Assembly (NCBI GenBank): GCA_958299035.1
Contig: CATQJL010000001.1
Location: 15,822,305 to 15,886,304 of the forward strand
Reading direction: 5' to 3'
DNA: 64,000 nucleotides
Origin: Cylicocyclus nassatus
Taxonomy: Eukaryota > Nematoda > Chromadorea > Rhabditida > Strongylidae
A program made the translations under genes and the position numbers. Below the pieces are notes generated by a model. The model saw only the letters and a list, made by a program, of their open reading frames with translations. It searched no databases and was not told the origin of the DNA. Numbering within the stretch: the stretch's first letter is position 1; each line of letters starts with the position of its first letter. This document shows, piece by piece, positions 1 to 11,268 of the stretch.

Positions 1-2277
1 GCCTTCTGGGGTAAGCTGGTGCAGGAGGGTAAGGGGGAGGGCTACAGTGCAGTATTAATACTGCAGAAAAGGTGTGGAGAATATGGCCAAAAAGGACGGG
101 AAGTAGAAGGACAAAGTGTGGTTGTTGGCCATCCCCTCAAACGATGACCCGGGCTGGACCAGGAAAGCCAGGTAGTACTACTATAATAAGCGCTGAGGCC
201 GCCCATCTTATTATTTGTGTATATCTGTTTGTCACGGACGTACGGGGGTCAAAAGTAGGGTCAAAGGGGCAGTCGTAAGAAATTTTGGCTTCAAAGGGGA
301 TATCGTTTCGAAAAATTCTGAAATGCCACCTCCTGCCGGGCCTGTTGTGTATACAAACGCAAAGTTTGGGCATGGGCAGTTCTTCTCCACAGCTGGCTGC
401 ATTTTTCATCACAAGAATCCGTATATAAATTGCAGTTTGCAGAATGTTGTTGAAAATTATATGTTTCTGGGGTACAAGCTATAGAGGTCAACACTTCGTT
501 TACCCGCTTTTACAATTCAAGAAATGCACAGGTTTTCCTTAGCGCACTCTAATTTGATAGAATTTTTTTGTTATTTGTTTTCCTACCTGTCGTGTTGTTG
601 ATCGCTTCTACAGTACAGTTCATTCATCATCCAGTATGAGGTGTGCTGGGACTGTACGGTAAAATTCGCGCGTGGCGAAGTGACGGTACAACAACAATAT
701 TGGTCAGAGTCGATACCACAGGCAAGCAATGATCCTATGTGTCATTGCACACAGTATCCATTTTTTTTCGTGTGGTCCTAATGATCAACATACCTTGAGT
801 AGAATATACCTTGCTTACCCGCATTCACGAGATATGCTCAACCAGTAACTTATGTCCATCGTATCATGAAAACATATCTTGAGCCATGAGATGTATCCAC
901 CAAAATACCTTACGGTAAATTTTGCTTTGCTTGATAATGGTATAAAATTTACTTTGAGTTATGAACTTGGGTTAACTTTAGGTTGGAGTGTTAGTGAATA
1001 TTAATGACTCAAGGCATGTTTTACAATTGTGGAGATCAGTGGCGAACCCAGGATCTCATGTCCATTATGAGAGTGTTGAAATTTTTAGATTGATAATGCA
1101 TTTAGCCACACATTCCAAAAAAATTCTTGAGGTAATTTCCAAAAGTCTTGCTCGCCCACAACCCCGAAACTGAAAAGCTTTTTCTACAAGGCTAGCTAAA
1201 TTTCCAAATCTCCCATTCTTCACAAGTATAAAGAAGTCAGAGTTCACTCTGCTCTGCCCTGGACTAGTCGGTCATGTTGACCGCTTTTACCACACTAGTC
1301 AAACAGCGAGTTTCTTCACTGCCTTCTTCGTCCAATGCCGCTGAACAGCAAGGCCAGTACGTTCTACTCCAAACACGATTGATAACAGACGCTGAAGCAA
1401 GGAAGAAAGAAGATCACCCAAGACGAGGAAGAAGAGAGAAAAAGGAAGTTGTCTGTGCTTGAAAATCTACGTTTATGCATAGATCGCATTTGTGTGCCTC
1501 AAATTGCAAGTTGCAACAACGTCAGCAGGCAAGTAAACTAGAAACAAGTCACTTGCAGGTTTTTAACTTACGTAAGTGATTTCGAAGATTTCACTACCCA
1601 TTCTCCAGTGGGGGGGGGGGGGTGGAGGGCCCTCGGTAAGCCACTGGTTGATTTATTAGGCTTTAGAAGGTTCTGCCAGTATCTCTCTACCAGTGCGTCA
1701 CCTTTGCTTTGCAGAAGTTCGCACTGGCTACTATCTGTATATCTTCATCATGCTCAGACATTCGCCATTGACTTCCGCAGCACAAAACGAGGTGTAGTCA
1801 CGGAATGCTTGCGCTCCCGAATCGGTGTCCGGACAAAATCAGAACAACTGATTGTATTTGTTCATAAATTCGTTCATAATTTTCACTTTTGAACGGCAAA
1901 ATCAGGTGTCCCGATCGACATATTTCAGACAAAATCGGAATACCTGCGGAAGACACCATAATGTCCCGATCGCGTTCAGAGCCTGCGGCCTACGCTCTTA
2001 TGAACGGTTTTTCATCCTCTATCTGTCTTTTCTCACGCCTCCTTCACTTATGTGCTCTTGTCTTGGGTCTCAATTCTGACGCCCGTTATTTTTCTGCTCG
2101 TAAAATGCAATCAAAAGTCATGAAATTTATGAACAAATAAAACATAACATTCTCGGACAGGCTTCACAATGGAACGGGAATGAAATGCACAAGCAGGAAA
2201 CAAAATTTAGAGGATCTACAACTGCAAGACAAGGTTACGAGACAAATACAGCAAAAACGAAAATGTAGGCAATAACA
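1..2277. other. No gene recognised; weak repeat traces
   Basis: I see no convincing coding exon in this stretch; the open frames are short, overlap on both strands and have no splice context. A run of G at about 1610-1622 follows a segment (about 1535-1610) that resembles the inner part of the repeat at 2420-2724: both contain AAGTCACTTGCA and a CCCATTCTC segment before a G-rich run. This suggests an old diverged copy of that repeat. Confidence 0.5.
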
Positions 2278-2387
2278 TTAAACTTCCTCAATCTCTACAA
2301 CTTCATCTTCAACGCATTCCGTCTCCTCATCGACTAGTTCCTCAATGATGCTGCCCCTTCGATGCCTTCAATGACGACACGCTTTTT
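2278..2387 (-). pseudogene. Possible terminal exon remnant, acidic C-terminus
   Basis: On the minus strand a strong nematode-style acceptor (TTTTGATTTTCAG) ends at 2388 and is followed by a reading beginning KKRVVIEGIEG. That frame then stops, but a one-base shift near 2350 opens a Glu/Asp/Val-rich tail (IIEELVDEETECVEDE..) that runs to a TAA at 2278-2280. It could be a decayed last exon with a frameshift, or chance. No protein family is recognised and no upstream exon was joined with confidence. Confidence 0.22.
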
Positions 2388-2419
2388 CTGAAAATCAAAA
2401 ATTATTAATACCAGTGATT

Positions 2420-2724
2420 CAGTGCGTCCCCAGGATTTCCGCTCGGGGGAGGGGGACAAAAAATTTTTTCGGATGAAGGTGCGTGGCGCTAGCCACGCAC
2501 TCCGGAATATTTTTGGGCCGAAAAATTTTTGAGGCCGAAAAATTTTTTACGAGGCTAATTTCAATTTTAAAAAATTTTGAAAATTGTGTCAATTATTTAC
2601 AAGCAAAAAGAAGTCACTTGCACATTTTTATAACACATTTAAGTAACTTTCAAAAATTTCATTCCAAAATTCCCATTCTCGGGGAAAAGGGCGTCCCGTC
2701 TCCCTCTCGGTACGCCACAGCAGT
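2420..2724. repeat. Short inverted-repeat element
   Basis: The ends are loosely inverted: the left begins CAGTGCGTCCCCAGG and the right, read on the other strand, begins CACTGCTGTGGCGTACC. Both ends run into purine-rich GGGGGAG/GAGGGAG tracts. The interior is A/T-rich and noncoding. A related fragment lies near 1535-1650. Probably a non-autonomous DNA transposon; I could not fix its target duplication. Confidence 0.4.
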
Positions 2725-2903
2725 GCTTATATGAAACAATGAATCACCTTTGACGGAAGAAGCGCGGCTCTTTCAGGGTCAAAATGGTAAGTGTGGATGT
2801 CTGCGCTGCAAAAGTACAGTTCAAAGGTATTGCTTCTTCTAAAGTGTGAGAAAACTCGCAGTGCTCCACCTATTGCTATTCTTGCATGACCGCTCCAAAC
2901 CTC

Positions 2904-3128
2904 TTATGCCTCCAAGAGTTCGTTGAAAAATTTCTTGCGAGCGTCGTCCTCTTCTGCTAATGACATCGGTGATGGAAATGTCTTGCTTATGAGCACGTTT
3001 AGGTCGCTGCCAAAACACATTGTTATGTAGAGTTTTTCACCTTTAAAAAAGCCAATATGTGGGGTGAGCATGAACTTAACACTGTTGGCATACGAGCGCC
3101 ACACACACCACTTGCAAAAAATCTGCAC
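2904..3128 (-). CDS. Possible orphan exon, unknown protein
   Basis: A 74-codon minus-strand frame ends at a TAA near 2904. Its C-terminal half (GEKLYITMCFGSDLNVLIS, then an acidic/basic helix-like tail ending KKFFNELLEA) looks more protein-like than other frames here. Several AG dinucleotides precede it on the minus strand (about 3110-3135) that could be 3' splice sites, so it could be the last exon of a gene extending to higher coordinates. No family is recognised and no matching upstream exon was found. It may be non-coding. Confidence 0.25.
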   Translation of the reverse strand: MQIFCKWCVWRSYANSVKFMLTPHIGFFKGEKLYITMCFGSDLNVLISKTFPSPMSLAEEDDARKKFFNELLEA

Positions 3129-4070
3129 CTAGGGTGCAGCAATAATGGTATGCCTTGCTCGTGTGTAGCAGATGAAAGAGAGCGAAAAAGTGAGAGCTTC
3201 CTTAGAATTTGAGTGGAAAATGAAAGTTAACGCATGAGAAAGTGCTGTGATAAGACTCAGAATTTCGGCAGCAATACAGAATAAACTCAGTATTTTGGAC
3301 TGTACTCGTTAAAATATGCGTCCGCACTTCGGGACAAAATCGCACCATTATCGGGGCAAAACTAAAATGATGACTCCCACCGGTGCACCGGATTTTGGTG
3401 CGACAACCTATTTTGTGGGCGGATCTCCTGCGGGACTCAATGGCGAGTGTCTCAGAGATCGCATAATAATGAGTTTGAAACTCGCCGCGCGATGCCGATC
3501 ATCACTAATAAACTGTAAACAACTGTTCATTTCAAAGCTTCCATAAGATCGGTAATTTTTGGGAAAAGAAAGTTTCCCGCAGAAACAAATGCGATTTTGA
3601 ATGGGTTACTAAAATTATTTTGGCTTAATAGTCGTCAAAAGGATAACAATCACCTTGGGCTACATCTCTATTCAAAAATCCATTCACTTTTTTGAAGTGA
3701 AAACTTGCGAAATGATAGTTTGGGCAGTTATACCTTTTTGGCGCCAGTTTTGTGAAAAAAAAAGACTTTTTGCTTACTTTTTAGGCTGAAGCCAATGTTT
3801 TGCTGATCTACTTGCTGAGTAAATCCACGACTTTGCGAAAGTTTCCATTAGCACCCATTTTAACGGGCCAAATCCGCTGATCCGTCTGGCGAACAGGTTC
3901 CAATGATTCAACTTACTGGGTCGGCTTTTGCTTTTACACAGCTTACCTACACGCTGCTAAGGTGCTATGACAAAAATTCTATCTTGATGCTGCTGCACCT
4001 CGTTATATGAATTCCGTGGCAGATAGACATACAAATAGACAAATAGACTTTATCAAAAGTCACTAGCTGG
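3129..4070. other. No gene recognised
   Basis: Only short frames without splice context. No inverted repeat or tandem repeat was noticed. Confidence 0.5.
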
Positions 4071-5140
4071 CATTCCCCGCTTTACCCGGGAGTTGTCTCA
4101 ATTTACGCATCTGCGCTGCAAACTTGGAGCAGGCTCCCCTGCTACAGACTTGTGCCGCCGCATCCCTTATTGAGAATTGAGAATGAACCCTTTCGTCAAC
4201 GTTTACGCTAAAGTCTTTGATGGCAATTGAAGTTCATTTTCATCCCAAAGTGCTAAAAACCAATAAATCAATAAACCAACAAATCGCCGCAAAAATCAGC
4301 CTGTCTTTTGCGCAGGGTCGAAGACATATGTGTGCAAAGTTTCAACTGAATCGGCTGAGAGGGGCGCGTTTCATAAAGCTCACACCTTCCAAATTGACAG
4401 TTGGATTTTTATTAATATAAAGGTGATAAACAGGGTGTCCCAAAAAAAATGTTAACACTGTTTGATCATTGATAACTTCCTTGCTTTCAAGTTTTTCGCC
4501 GAGATTTAGGTACCATCTTGTTGGGCGAGGATGAACTTAGATTTACAGTATGGAGCGAATCATAACCTCCTCTGTAGAATACTGTAGAATTACGGTAGGA
4601 AATTTGACAAGGATTTTAGGCCATTAAAGGCCGTTTCCTGCTTCGAGACAGAGCCAAACAAGCCAATATCTCTTGTACTGTGGTAACGAAAGCCGCTGAT
4701 TTCGGATATGAAATTTCCATTTTATTTTGGTACTTCTTTCCAAAGTTATCCTGAGTAAAGTGTACTAACTGACTTCCCAGCATGTGTCAAAAATGTGATT
4801 ACACCGTCAAAAAAGCTGAAAACACTCGTAAAAAGTTATCTAGTAAAATCAGCGTGCGCAAAACCCTAGTACACGATTTTACAGATTTTTTGAAGAAAAT
4901 TTAGTTAGAAGGCATATTTTACGACGGTTCCACATGCTGGAACTTCTTACCGCAATCCTACAGTAACGATGAGCGAACGGCGATTCACTCTATACTGTAA
5001 ATTTAAGTTGAACCTCGCTCTACAGAAAGGCGCCTCAAGCTCGCCCAAAGACATGAAATCAGGGAGTTATTAACGATCAAACAGTGTTAACTTTTTTTTT
5101 GGGACACCCTGTATAAAGCAGAAATTCTGTATGTCTGTGC
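4071..5140 (-). mobile_element. Degenerate Helitron-like remnant split by a MITE
   Basis: The left edge CTAGCTGGCATTCCCCGC resembles the CTAG end, read in reverse, of the Helitron-like elements at 5325, 35604, 39729 and 49684. The right part carries a TATAAAGCAG..CTGTATGTCTGTG string that resembles their 5' end. The element at 4429-5113 interrupts it. The similarity is partial, so this may be an older subfamily. Confidence 0.3.
4429..5113. mobile_element. Tc1/mariner-type MITE with long inverted repeats
   Basis: The left end ACAGGGTGTCCCAAAAA, followed by AACACTGTTTGATCATT, is inverted at the right end, finishing TTTGGGACACCCTGT. TA dinucleotides flank the copy within one base. The interior is also largely self-complementary (ACTTAGATTTACAGTATGGAG against CTATACTGTAAATTTAAGT). 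No transposase frame is present. A second copy of this family starts at 63389, and the left arm at 58051 has related ends. Confidence 0.8.
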
Positions 5141-5324
5141 ACATTTTTCATAGTCATGAAGAATAAGCGGATGAATCTCACTTTGATCTTCTGGTCAACA
5201 TGTAAGAACATTACAGGAAAACCCAAGACGGGTCAGAAGTATAAGAAGCATGAGAGGCCGAGCACGATAAGTTGCTTCAAACGGGGGTGGAACCCGGAAT
5301 GCCAACCCGGAATTTATGTGTATA

Positions 5325-6383
5325 CTAGCTGGCTTACCCGCCTCCGCCGTATCCGGACCAAACTTGGCACACATACACTTCGGGCCCCGGCGGGTGTCAC
5401 AGTCCACTTTTCGTTATCGATCGACGTCGATTTTACCGATTTTTATCGATTTTTTTGCAGAATTCACCTACAGGGCTAGGAGTTGGCACAGGGGGGAAGT
5501 GAGCATGAGGATTCCGAATACAATATTAGTTTCCAGAATTATCGATTACTTTTATTGATTTTATCGTTTTTTGTAAATTTTGACATGCGAGGCTGGGATT
5601 TCGCACAGGGGGTAATCGAGCATGCTGATTACGAACACAATATTAGTTTTCAGGATCGTCCATTACTTTTATCGATTTTATCGATTTTTTTGTAAAGTTT
5701 GACCTGCGGGGCTGGGAGTTTGCACAGGGGGTAATCGAGCATGCAGATTACGAATACAATATTAGTTTTCAAGATCGTCCATTACTTTTATCGATTTTAT
5801 CGATTTTTTGAAAATTTGAGCTAGGGGGCTGGAATTTGGCACAGGGGTGTAATCGAGCATGCTGATCACCCCCTTGGGGATGATCAGCATGCTCGATTAC
5901 CCCCCTGTGCCAACTCCCAGCCCCCTAGCTCAAACTTTGCAAAAAATCGATAAAATCGATAAAAGTAATCGATAATCCTGAAAACCAATATCGTATTCGG
6001 AATCCCCATGCTCGATTACCCCCCTGTGCCAACTCCCAGCCCCGTAGCTCAAACTTTGCAAAAAATCGATAAAATCGATAAAAGTAATCGATAATCCTGG
6101 AAACCAATATTGTATTCGGAATCCCCATGCTATATTACCCCCCTGTGCCAACTCCCAGCCCCGTAGGTGAACTCAGCAAAAAAATCGATAAAAATCGATA
6201 AAATCGATATCGACGAAAAGTAGCCTATGACACCCGCCGGGGCCCGTAGTGTATGTGTGCCAAGTTTGGTCCGGATCGGTTCAGAAATGGAATTTTCTAT
6301 TCGGAACATACGTACACACATACAGACAGACAGACAGACATACAGACATACATACAAACAGACATTCAGCTTTATATATAGGA
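5325..6383 (-). mobile_element. Helitron-like element with internal inverted dimer
   Basis: Read on the minus strand, the element starts TCCTATATATAAAGC after an A at 6384, runs through (CTGT)n and GTATG repeats, and ends GGGTAAGCCAGCTAG before a T. This matches the A|TC...CTAG|T pattern of Helitrons. The body carries an A/T-rich ATCGATTTTATCG block and a GGGGCTGGGAGTTGGCAC block, each repeated several times. Unlike the other copies here, the body is duplicated head to head: 5345-5868 is forward and 5876-6275 is reverse. No Rep/helicase coding sequence is present. Confidence 0.7.
6305..6366 (-). repeat. Simple repeat (CAGA/CATA)n
   Basis: Short tandem CAGA and CATA units, the complement of the (CTGT)n/(GTAT)n tract found near the 5' end of each Helitron-like copy in the window. 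Confidence 0.75.
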
Positions 6384-6524
6384 TATATCTTCATCAGGGT
6401 GGCTGTCAAATAACGATATTTCTGTTATGACTAATGATTAGGTAAAGTGGATGCTCTTTTCCAAGGAGCTTGCTGGCTGCATTGAAACAGATGGAGCTGA
6501 AATTAGTGAGCTATTTCTTACTAA

Positions 6525-7116
6525 CAAGGAGAGGATACTTAGTCGAAAGCAACAATCCAGATGAGACACATATCGTATTAAAGCGCTTAAAAAGGAGTTA
6601 CGAGGGATGTTTTCCTTTGGGGTTGAGGCGCCCTCCAGCAGGTCTCCCCTTACCCTACTGGTACCAACTGGTAGCAACTGGCTAGTGGTAAGTAATTTGA
6701 ATGAAGATTACATTAAGGATTATGTCGTATTACTTTGATTTTTTAACAGTTCCAATTTCAATTAGCATCAATATCATTCGAAATTTCAGGCTTTAGGGCT
6801 CTAGAGCCATTTAAAAGCTCAAGAATCGCGATAAAGTTGCATGCGAAGGAGATTAAAACCTTGACACTCTCTTTATCAAGCTAGGTCACTTGCCACTAGG
6901 CCACTTGCCACCAGTTGGTACTCCTCTACAGTGCTCATAGATAAGGGAAGACCTGCTGGAGGACGCCTCAGCCCTAGAGGGAAGCACTCCTTATAACTCT
7001 TTCCACAAAACCGCTCCGCTGCTAAAAACTACAGATTTGGAATCAGCGTTTTAATCGCTTTAATATGATATGTGTCTCATCTGGATTGATGCTTTCGACT
7101 AAGTGTCCTCTAATTG
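6525..7116. mobile_element. PIF/Harbinger-like MITE, copy A
   Basis: Begins CAAGGAGAGGATACTTAG and ends with the inverse, CTAAGTGTCCTCTAATTG, flanked by the 3-bp direct repeat TAA (6522-6524 and 7117-7119). The inverted arms contain an ATCCAGATGAGACACATAT motif and a GCGGAGC box; the left arm has lost about 44 bases. A 3-bp TNA target duplication is typical of PIF/Harbinger. No transposase is present. Confidence 0.78.
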
Positions 7117-7900
7117 TAAGTAAAGGCTAAAATGCCAGAGCAGGTGATAGTCGGATGTCGATTCTTCTAATCAATTCAAAGGGTATAAAACGAATTTTCA
7201 AATTAAGCTTTCTCAAGTTCTGCACGTTTTCTCAGATAATAGGGGCAGCGGACCACAAATTCGCGCGTTCTTTCAGGCGAGCAGCAGAATTTCTGTGGCT
7301 GGCCAAGCCTCCAGCAAGCAGTACTTCCTTTGCTGTCGCATATCCTGCCAGCAGCATCGATACAGAATTTTCTGCGAGCACTCGTCAAATAATTTCTTTC
7401 AAGCAAGAGATGGCCAGACTTTCGACAGGCGCTCGGACTCTTTTTATGCAGTTTCGGACTTACGCCGAGCAAAGGCAAAACAGTAATTCATCGGTAGTGA
7501 TTACCCGAACTTGAAGTACTTTCTCTCAGCGGAAGGTACATGAGTTGTGCGGTCTTTTACAAAGGACCGTGCGTCCCTGAGAAATTTTGCAATCTTGCAG
7601 AAAGACCAGAGGACGCGGCCACTCGCCGAAGTTAATCTACGAAAAAGCCGCGATTGTTCTCTGAGCGTTGGTCTGAAAAGTGGCCAACATTCTTTCGAAT
7701 GTCTGCAAGCGCACAGCAAGAAATCAGCGAATTATTTTCCCGATGCGCTTACCTACAAATAGCATAACGCCGCCCCCCTCTGCGATCCTCTGAGTATAAT
7801 CTGAAAAATATGTCTCTTCGTAAACCTAAGCGTAGCAGATTTTTCTCTTTTTGGGTATTTCTTCCTAGTTTAACGTTATTTTGCTGAATAACGTATTTAA
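7117..7900. other. Duplicated single-copy-like segment
   Basis: Lies between the Harbinger-like MITE and the TTAA-flanked end, and is also present at 12353-13137. Open frames occur on both strands (about 7155-7514 plus, 7203-7478 minus). No family, splice sites or promoter is recognised. The sequence may be cargo of a larger mobile unit. Confidence 0.4.
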
Positions 7901-8105
7901 CACGTTGACGACAGTGCCGCGCAATGGTGCGCGGCAGGCAGTCTGTTCCTGTGGATGACGCCGCGCAATGTGTTTTATTATTATTTTCAATACTATCTGT
8001 CCAATCGTCTCAGTTTTTGTTCGTACAATCAACATAGGCTCAGATGTACTTCATGCACCAGTCCCGCCCCTTTTGGCAAACTCCACCCACCCAATTTGCC
8101 TTCTG
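7901..8105 (+). mobile_element. piggyBac-like left end, truncated
   Basis: Follows a TTAA (7897-7900) and begins CACGTTGACGACAGTGCCGC, the same end as the complete copy at 13138. No matching right end (GTCGTCAACGTG-TTAA) was found downstream, so this copy is truncated or rearranged near 8105. Confidence 0.55.
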
Positions 8106-8155
8106 AGAGAACTTTTTGCCCAGAATGCAAAGAAGAGGTCGCAAATGACTTTTGA

Positions 8156-8535
8156 AGGCAGTTGCTGTATTTTTTTCTCAGCTAAAAGTTGAGAAAATAA
8201 AGCTTTTAATGTGTTTCGCAAATTAGTGCTGAGGTGTTTTAGCACTCTCAGTTGTATAGTACATGCCGTTAGCAGTAAAACTTTATATTTTCAGCATTCT
8301 AGAACAGCTAATTTACGAGAAATGAGAATCTAGCTCTCTTTATCCAAATTATTCGTGCCTGTTTGCTAAAAATTCAATATTTCTCGTAAACCAGGTGCTG
8401 TAGAAAGCTAAAAATTCACCTCACGCTTCTTGCACAACTGTCACTGCTAGAACATCTCAACATTATTCGGGAAAAAACATGTAAAACGTCGTTTTCTCAA
8501 TTTCTAGCTGAGAAAAATATGAAGCAACTGCTTAG
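8156..8535. mobile_element. Fold-back MITE-like repeat
   Basis: Arms GGCAGTTGCTGTATTTTTTTC and the inverse GAAAAATATGAAGCAACTGC enclose a further inverted pair (TCTCAGCTAAAAGTTGAGAA against TTCTCAATTTCTAGCTGAGA). The interior is A/T-rich and noncoding. The target duplication is not clear. Confidence 0.6.
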
Positions 8536-8579
8536 AGAAATGTCTTATACGAAATGACAATGCATTTGCAAGTTAGTAA

Positions 8580-8790
8580 TTTTAAAGGGTTTTTCTGAAC
8601 GGGCTTTCAAGTTTTTCTTGTTTTTTTTGGGTGCTTGAATCTTTTTCGTTTCTGGTTTCATTCTTCGCTTGGATCAAAGCTGCTGCAGAACTTCAAGCAT
8701 TATCTTGTAGAGCTAGGTTTGCTCTATCTAACGATATATCGAATTTCATCTGGGATGTAGGGTTATTCCAGATTATTGCAGTCTTTACCT
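8580..8790. repeat. Fragment related to the 59.7-60.6 kb fold-back arms
   Basis: Contains GGATCAAAGCTGCTGCAGAA, then ATCTTGTAGAGCTAGGTTTG and CTCTATC, the order seen in the arms of the element at 59709-60645. Only this internal module is recognisable. Confidence 0.45.
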
Positions 8791-10258
8791 AATTTTGTGC
8801 AGGAATTATGCATCAACTCAATAAATCTTTATTAGAGGCAGCCTAAGATTTACAAGCCTTCTTCAAAGGCTTCCTCCACCGTCAACTCGCGGATGTTAGG
8901 GCTGTCGTCCTTCGATGCCACTAATTACTTTACTACTAACCTCGTCGGCTTACTCACCTATTAACACAGTACACTAACAATGCCGAGGTTCAAGAAAGAG
9001 GAAAATCAAGCGAGAAAAATTTACGAACTTCCTACTTGCTCTTACTAGCAATGTTATATACGCATACAACCTCATTGTATGCATTCGTTGTATTTTTTCA
9101 CGGATGTAAAATGCGAAAAATTAATCACCGCAACCTATATATAAGCGCCCTTGCTTCGTTCTATCAAAGGTTACCTTAGGTCTATTGGGAGAACGAGAAC
9201 GGCTCAATTTGTTTGGAAATGGAGTTCACTTTTAGTACAGTTAATACTTTTCAGCACAAATTTTTGGCAAGTAACGAGTTTTGATTCCCATCCAAATCTT
9301 CCATGTGTTTGGTAGGTAATGGTTTACGCTGGTTACTGGAGTTTACTCGTCTGAAGTTGCGAAGGTGACTCTAAAACTTAGTCAAAGCTGGGCAAGGTAA
9401 AGATGACACGTTGGCCAATGGATATTGGAGTGCCCGTCAATAATCATTCAAAGAAATTTGCGGGTAAGTCCTTGAACGAGCTTTTAAAGTATTTTGGCAT
9501 GTTGTATTGTATTTATTATAGTGTATTATATTTCTTTAGTTGTATTTAGAACTTTATCATGAAAATTAAAGTCCGAACTCACACTTTTATGTAACACAAA
9601 TTTGTTTTGATCAGAAAGGCATAAAGTAAGACTGAAAACCAAAGTAAGACTGCAAAATGTTGATGCAAAATTTTTAGTGCACGAATACGTTTTAGCTATC
9701 TTTCGAAGGCATTAGGCCTATAATCGGAATAAGGGATTCAGCGTGGCAATGATTTTGAGGCAGTGAGGGACCTGATTAGGATTCCGTAATGTACATGCTT
9801 TTGCTAAGCGAAGGAACACTTTGAATGGTTTCTAATGTTGTTGATGTGGTGAGAGTTACAAAATGGCATAATGATTGCATAGATCAACTTAAATAGCATC
9901 GCACTTATATGATCTTTCAGTGCTCCACTTCCTGAGGCGTGCGCTCTTTCTCCTTCTTCTGTCATATAATCCAATTTTGAGCATCATTGAACAATCAGTT
10001 GCTCTTGATTATAGTTCTTGAACAGAGGAATTTATCGGAAAAATTCCAAATACCTATAGAGAATTGGTGCTTGATTTGATAGCTAGAAATAAACTCATCT
10101 GCTTCAAAGAATCCGGAGCCAAAAATTTTTTTCGCCATTAATGTATCAACTGCCAATTTCATTGTACTTCGGCCAAATCAAAATCCTTTAAAAAAGGCTC
10201 TTTTATTTATTGCATCGTGGCATTCATCTCAAGAACTTTTTTTTTCAGTTTTAGCATT
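8791..10258. other. Upstream region of first peptide gene
   Basis: No coding exon is supported. A TATATATAAGCGCC string at 9136-9149 looks like a TATA element and resembles the one at 27224, but it is 1.1 kb from the next start codon, so its target is uncertain. A T-rich tract ending in AG at 10248 is the probable trans-splice acceptor for the gene at 10259. Confidence 0.4.
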
Positions 10259-10467
10259 ATGACTGCAATGTTCAATTACCTCATAGTTGTTCTTATGTTC
10301 ATCGTTGGCGTTAACAGCTATAAGTTCGGAGGTGGGCTTGTTGCAGTCTGATTTTTCAAAGTATCATTGGCTATACTCTGGGTTCAGGTGGAATGTACGG
10401 CGGAGGTTATGGGGGTTACGGTGGAGGACACGGTGGACACCGCATTCCCCACGGTTTGCGTCGCTGA
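10259..10467 (+). CDS. Gly/Tyr-rich secreted peptide, divergent nlp-like member
   Basis: Two exons, 10259-10331 (73 nt) and 10388-10467, joined in phase 1 across a 56-nt intron (GTGGGC..GGTTCAG), give 50 residues. Residues 1-20 are a hydrophobic signal peptide ending GVNS. The mature part begins YKFGGGMYGG, continues with GGYGG/GGHGG repeats and ends HRIPHGLRR. A T-rich tract ending AG at 10248 would serve spliced-leader acceptance, and AATAAA at 10532-10537 follows the stop. The first exon length and intron phase match the other peptide genes here, so I class it with the nlp/caenacin-like defence peptides, though it lacks the QWG start and the GK end. It could alternatively be a small glycine-rich cuticle or eggshell peptide. 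The GTGGGC donor is weak. Confidence 0.75.
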
Positions 10468-10531
10468 TCGGTCATCAGCAGATCGATCCATCATGACTGC
10501 TTTAATTTCTTTCTATGAGTTAATCTTTCAC

Positions 10532-10537
10532 AATAAA
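10532..10537 (+). other. Polyadenylation signal AATAAA
   Basis: Canonical AATAAA 65 nt after the stop codon of the peptide gene at 10259-10467. Confidence 0.7.
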
Positions 10538-11268
10538 GATGTCCTTTAATCGTTGTTATACAGAGTGTCCCAAAAGTATAGATTGTTTAACCATAGTTGA
10601 CCGTCTGAAAATGATGTAACTCAATTATATTATCGTATAGCTGGCTTCACCTCGTCAAGCTAACAAAAAAGTCTTTGGACTTTGCATTCAGACAAAGTTT
10701 CACTATGAAAATAAAAAGTGGGGCATTCGTCAAAAGCACACCTTAAATAGAGAAAAGCGAACTCAACAAGACCATTGAGCTCGGGCATAAATGATGATAT
10801 TTATAAAAATAGAGGCCAAGAAACTGAAAATATGGGATTTTGACCTTTTATCCTTTCAGTACCAGCTACATGCATGCGAGTGCACAGAAGCTGAAAGTAT
10901 TGTAGCTCACAGGCTCAGAGAAAGTGGCTTGGATTTGCTCCATTTAATCACATGATGGGCCTTCCCATTGAGAAGAGGTGCTCCTGAAAACTTCCAGAAT
11001 TGTGTGGAATGTACTTGACGGCTTAATTTGCTAGAATTAAGGTTGGGTCAACTCAGTATCAAAAAAGCGAAATTCGATGTGTCATGGTATCATATTATAG
11101 CAAACAAACCTGTCGAGGAGCTCCAAGATTTATGAAAGAGTAGATTTACCGTTACAATATCGAATTCCTTTGTAAATGAGTAACTTTTAAGCGTTTCTGT
11201 CATTTTTGGTTAGCCACTTTATAAGGGCTCTTTAAAAATTTTCCGTTTTTTTCCGTAAAACAAGAGGC
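10538..11268. other. No gene recognised
   Basis: Starts with TACAGAGTGTCCCAAAA, which resembles a Tc1/mariner-type end, but no convincing inverted partner was found; the best candidate, near 11205-11225, is weak. No coding exon is supported. Confidence 0.4.

Larger units (their letters stand above)
6522..8105. repeat. Segmental duplication, copy A
   Basis: This block is repeated almost unchanged at 11713-13315. Over 6600-7900 I noticed only a handful of differences (for example one base each near 6955 and 7811, and one inserted base near 7769). Copy A lacks about 44 bases that copy B has near 11785-11828. Homology begins at the TAA target duplication of the Harbinger-like MITE and fades from about 7970 inside a piggyBac-like end. 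A 119-codon open frame (7155-7514) is identical in both copies, but frames are open on the opposite strand too, so I do not call it a gene. Confidence 0.85.

Noticed and set aside
7155..7514. 119-codon open frame identical in both duplicate blocks (also 12391-12750)
   Set aside because: Identity reflects recent duplication of the DNA; the opposite strand is equally open, no family is recognised, and there is no splice or promoter context.
10558..10575. Tc1-like end TACAGAGTGTCCCAAAA after the first peptide gene
   Set aside because: Only a weak partner near 11205-11225, so no element was called.
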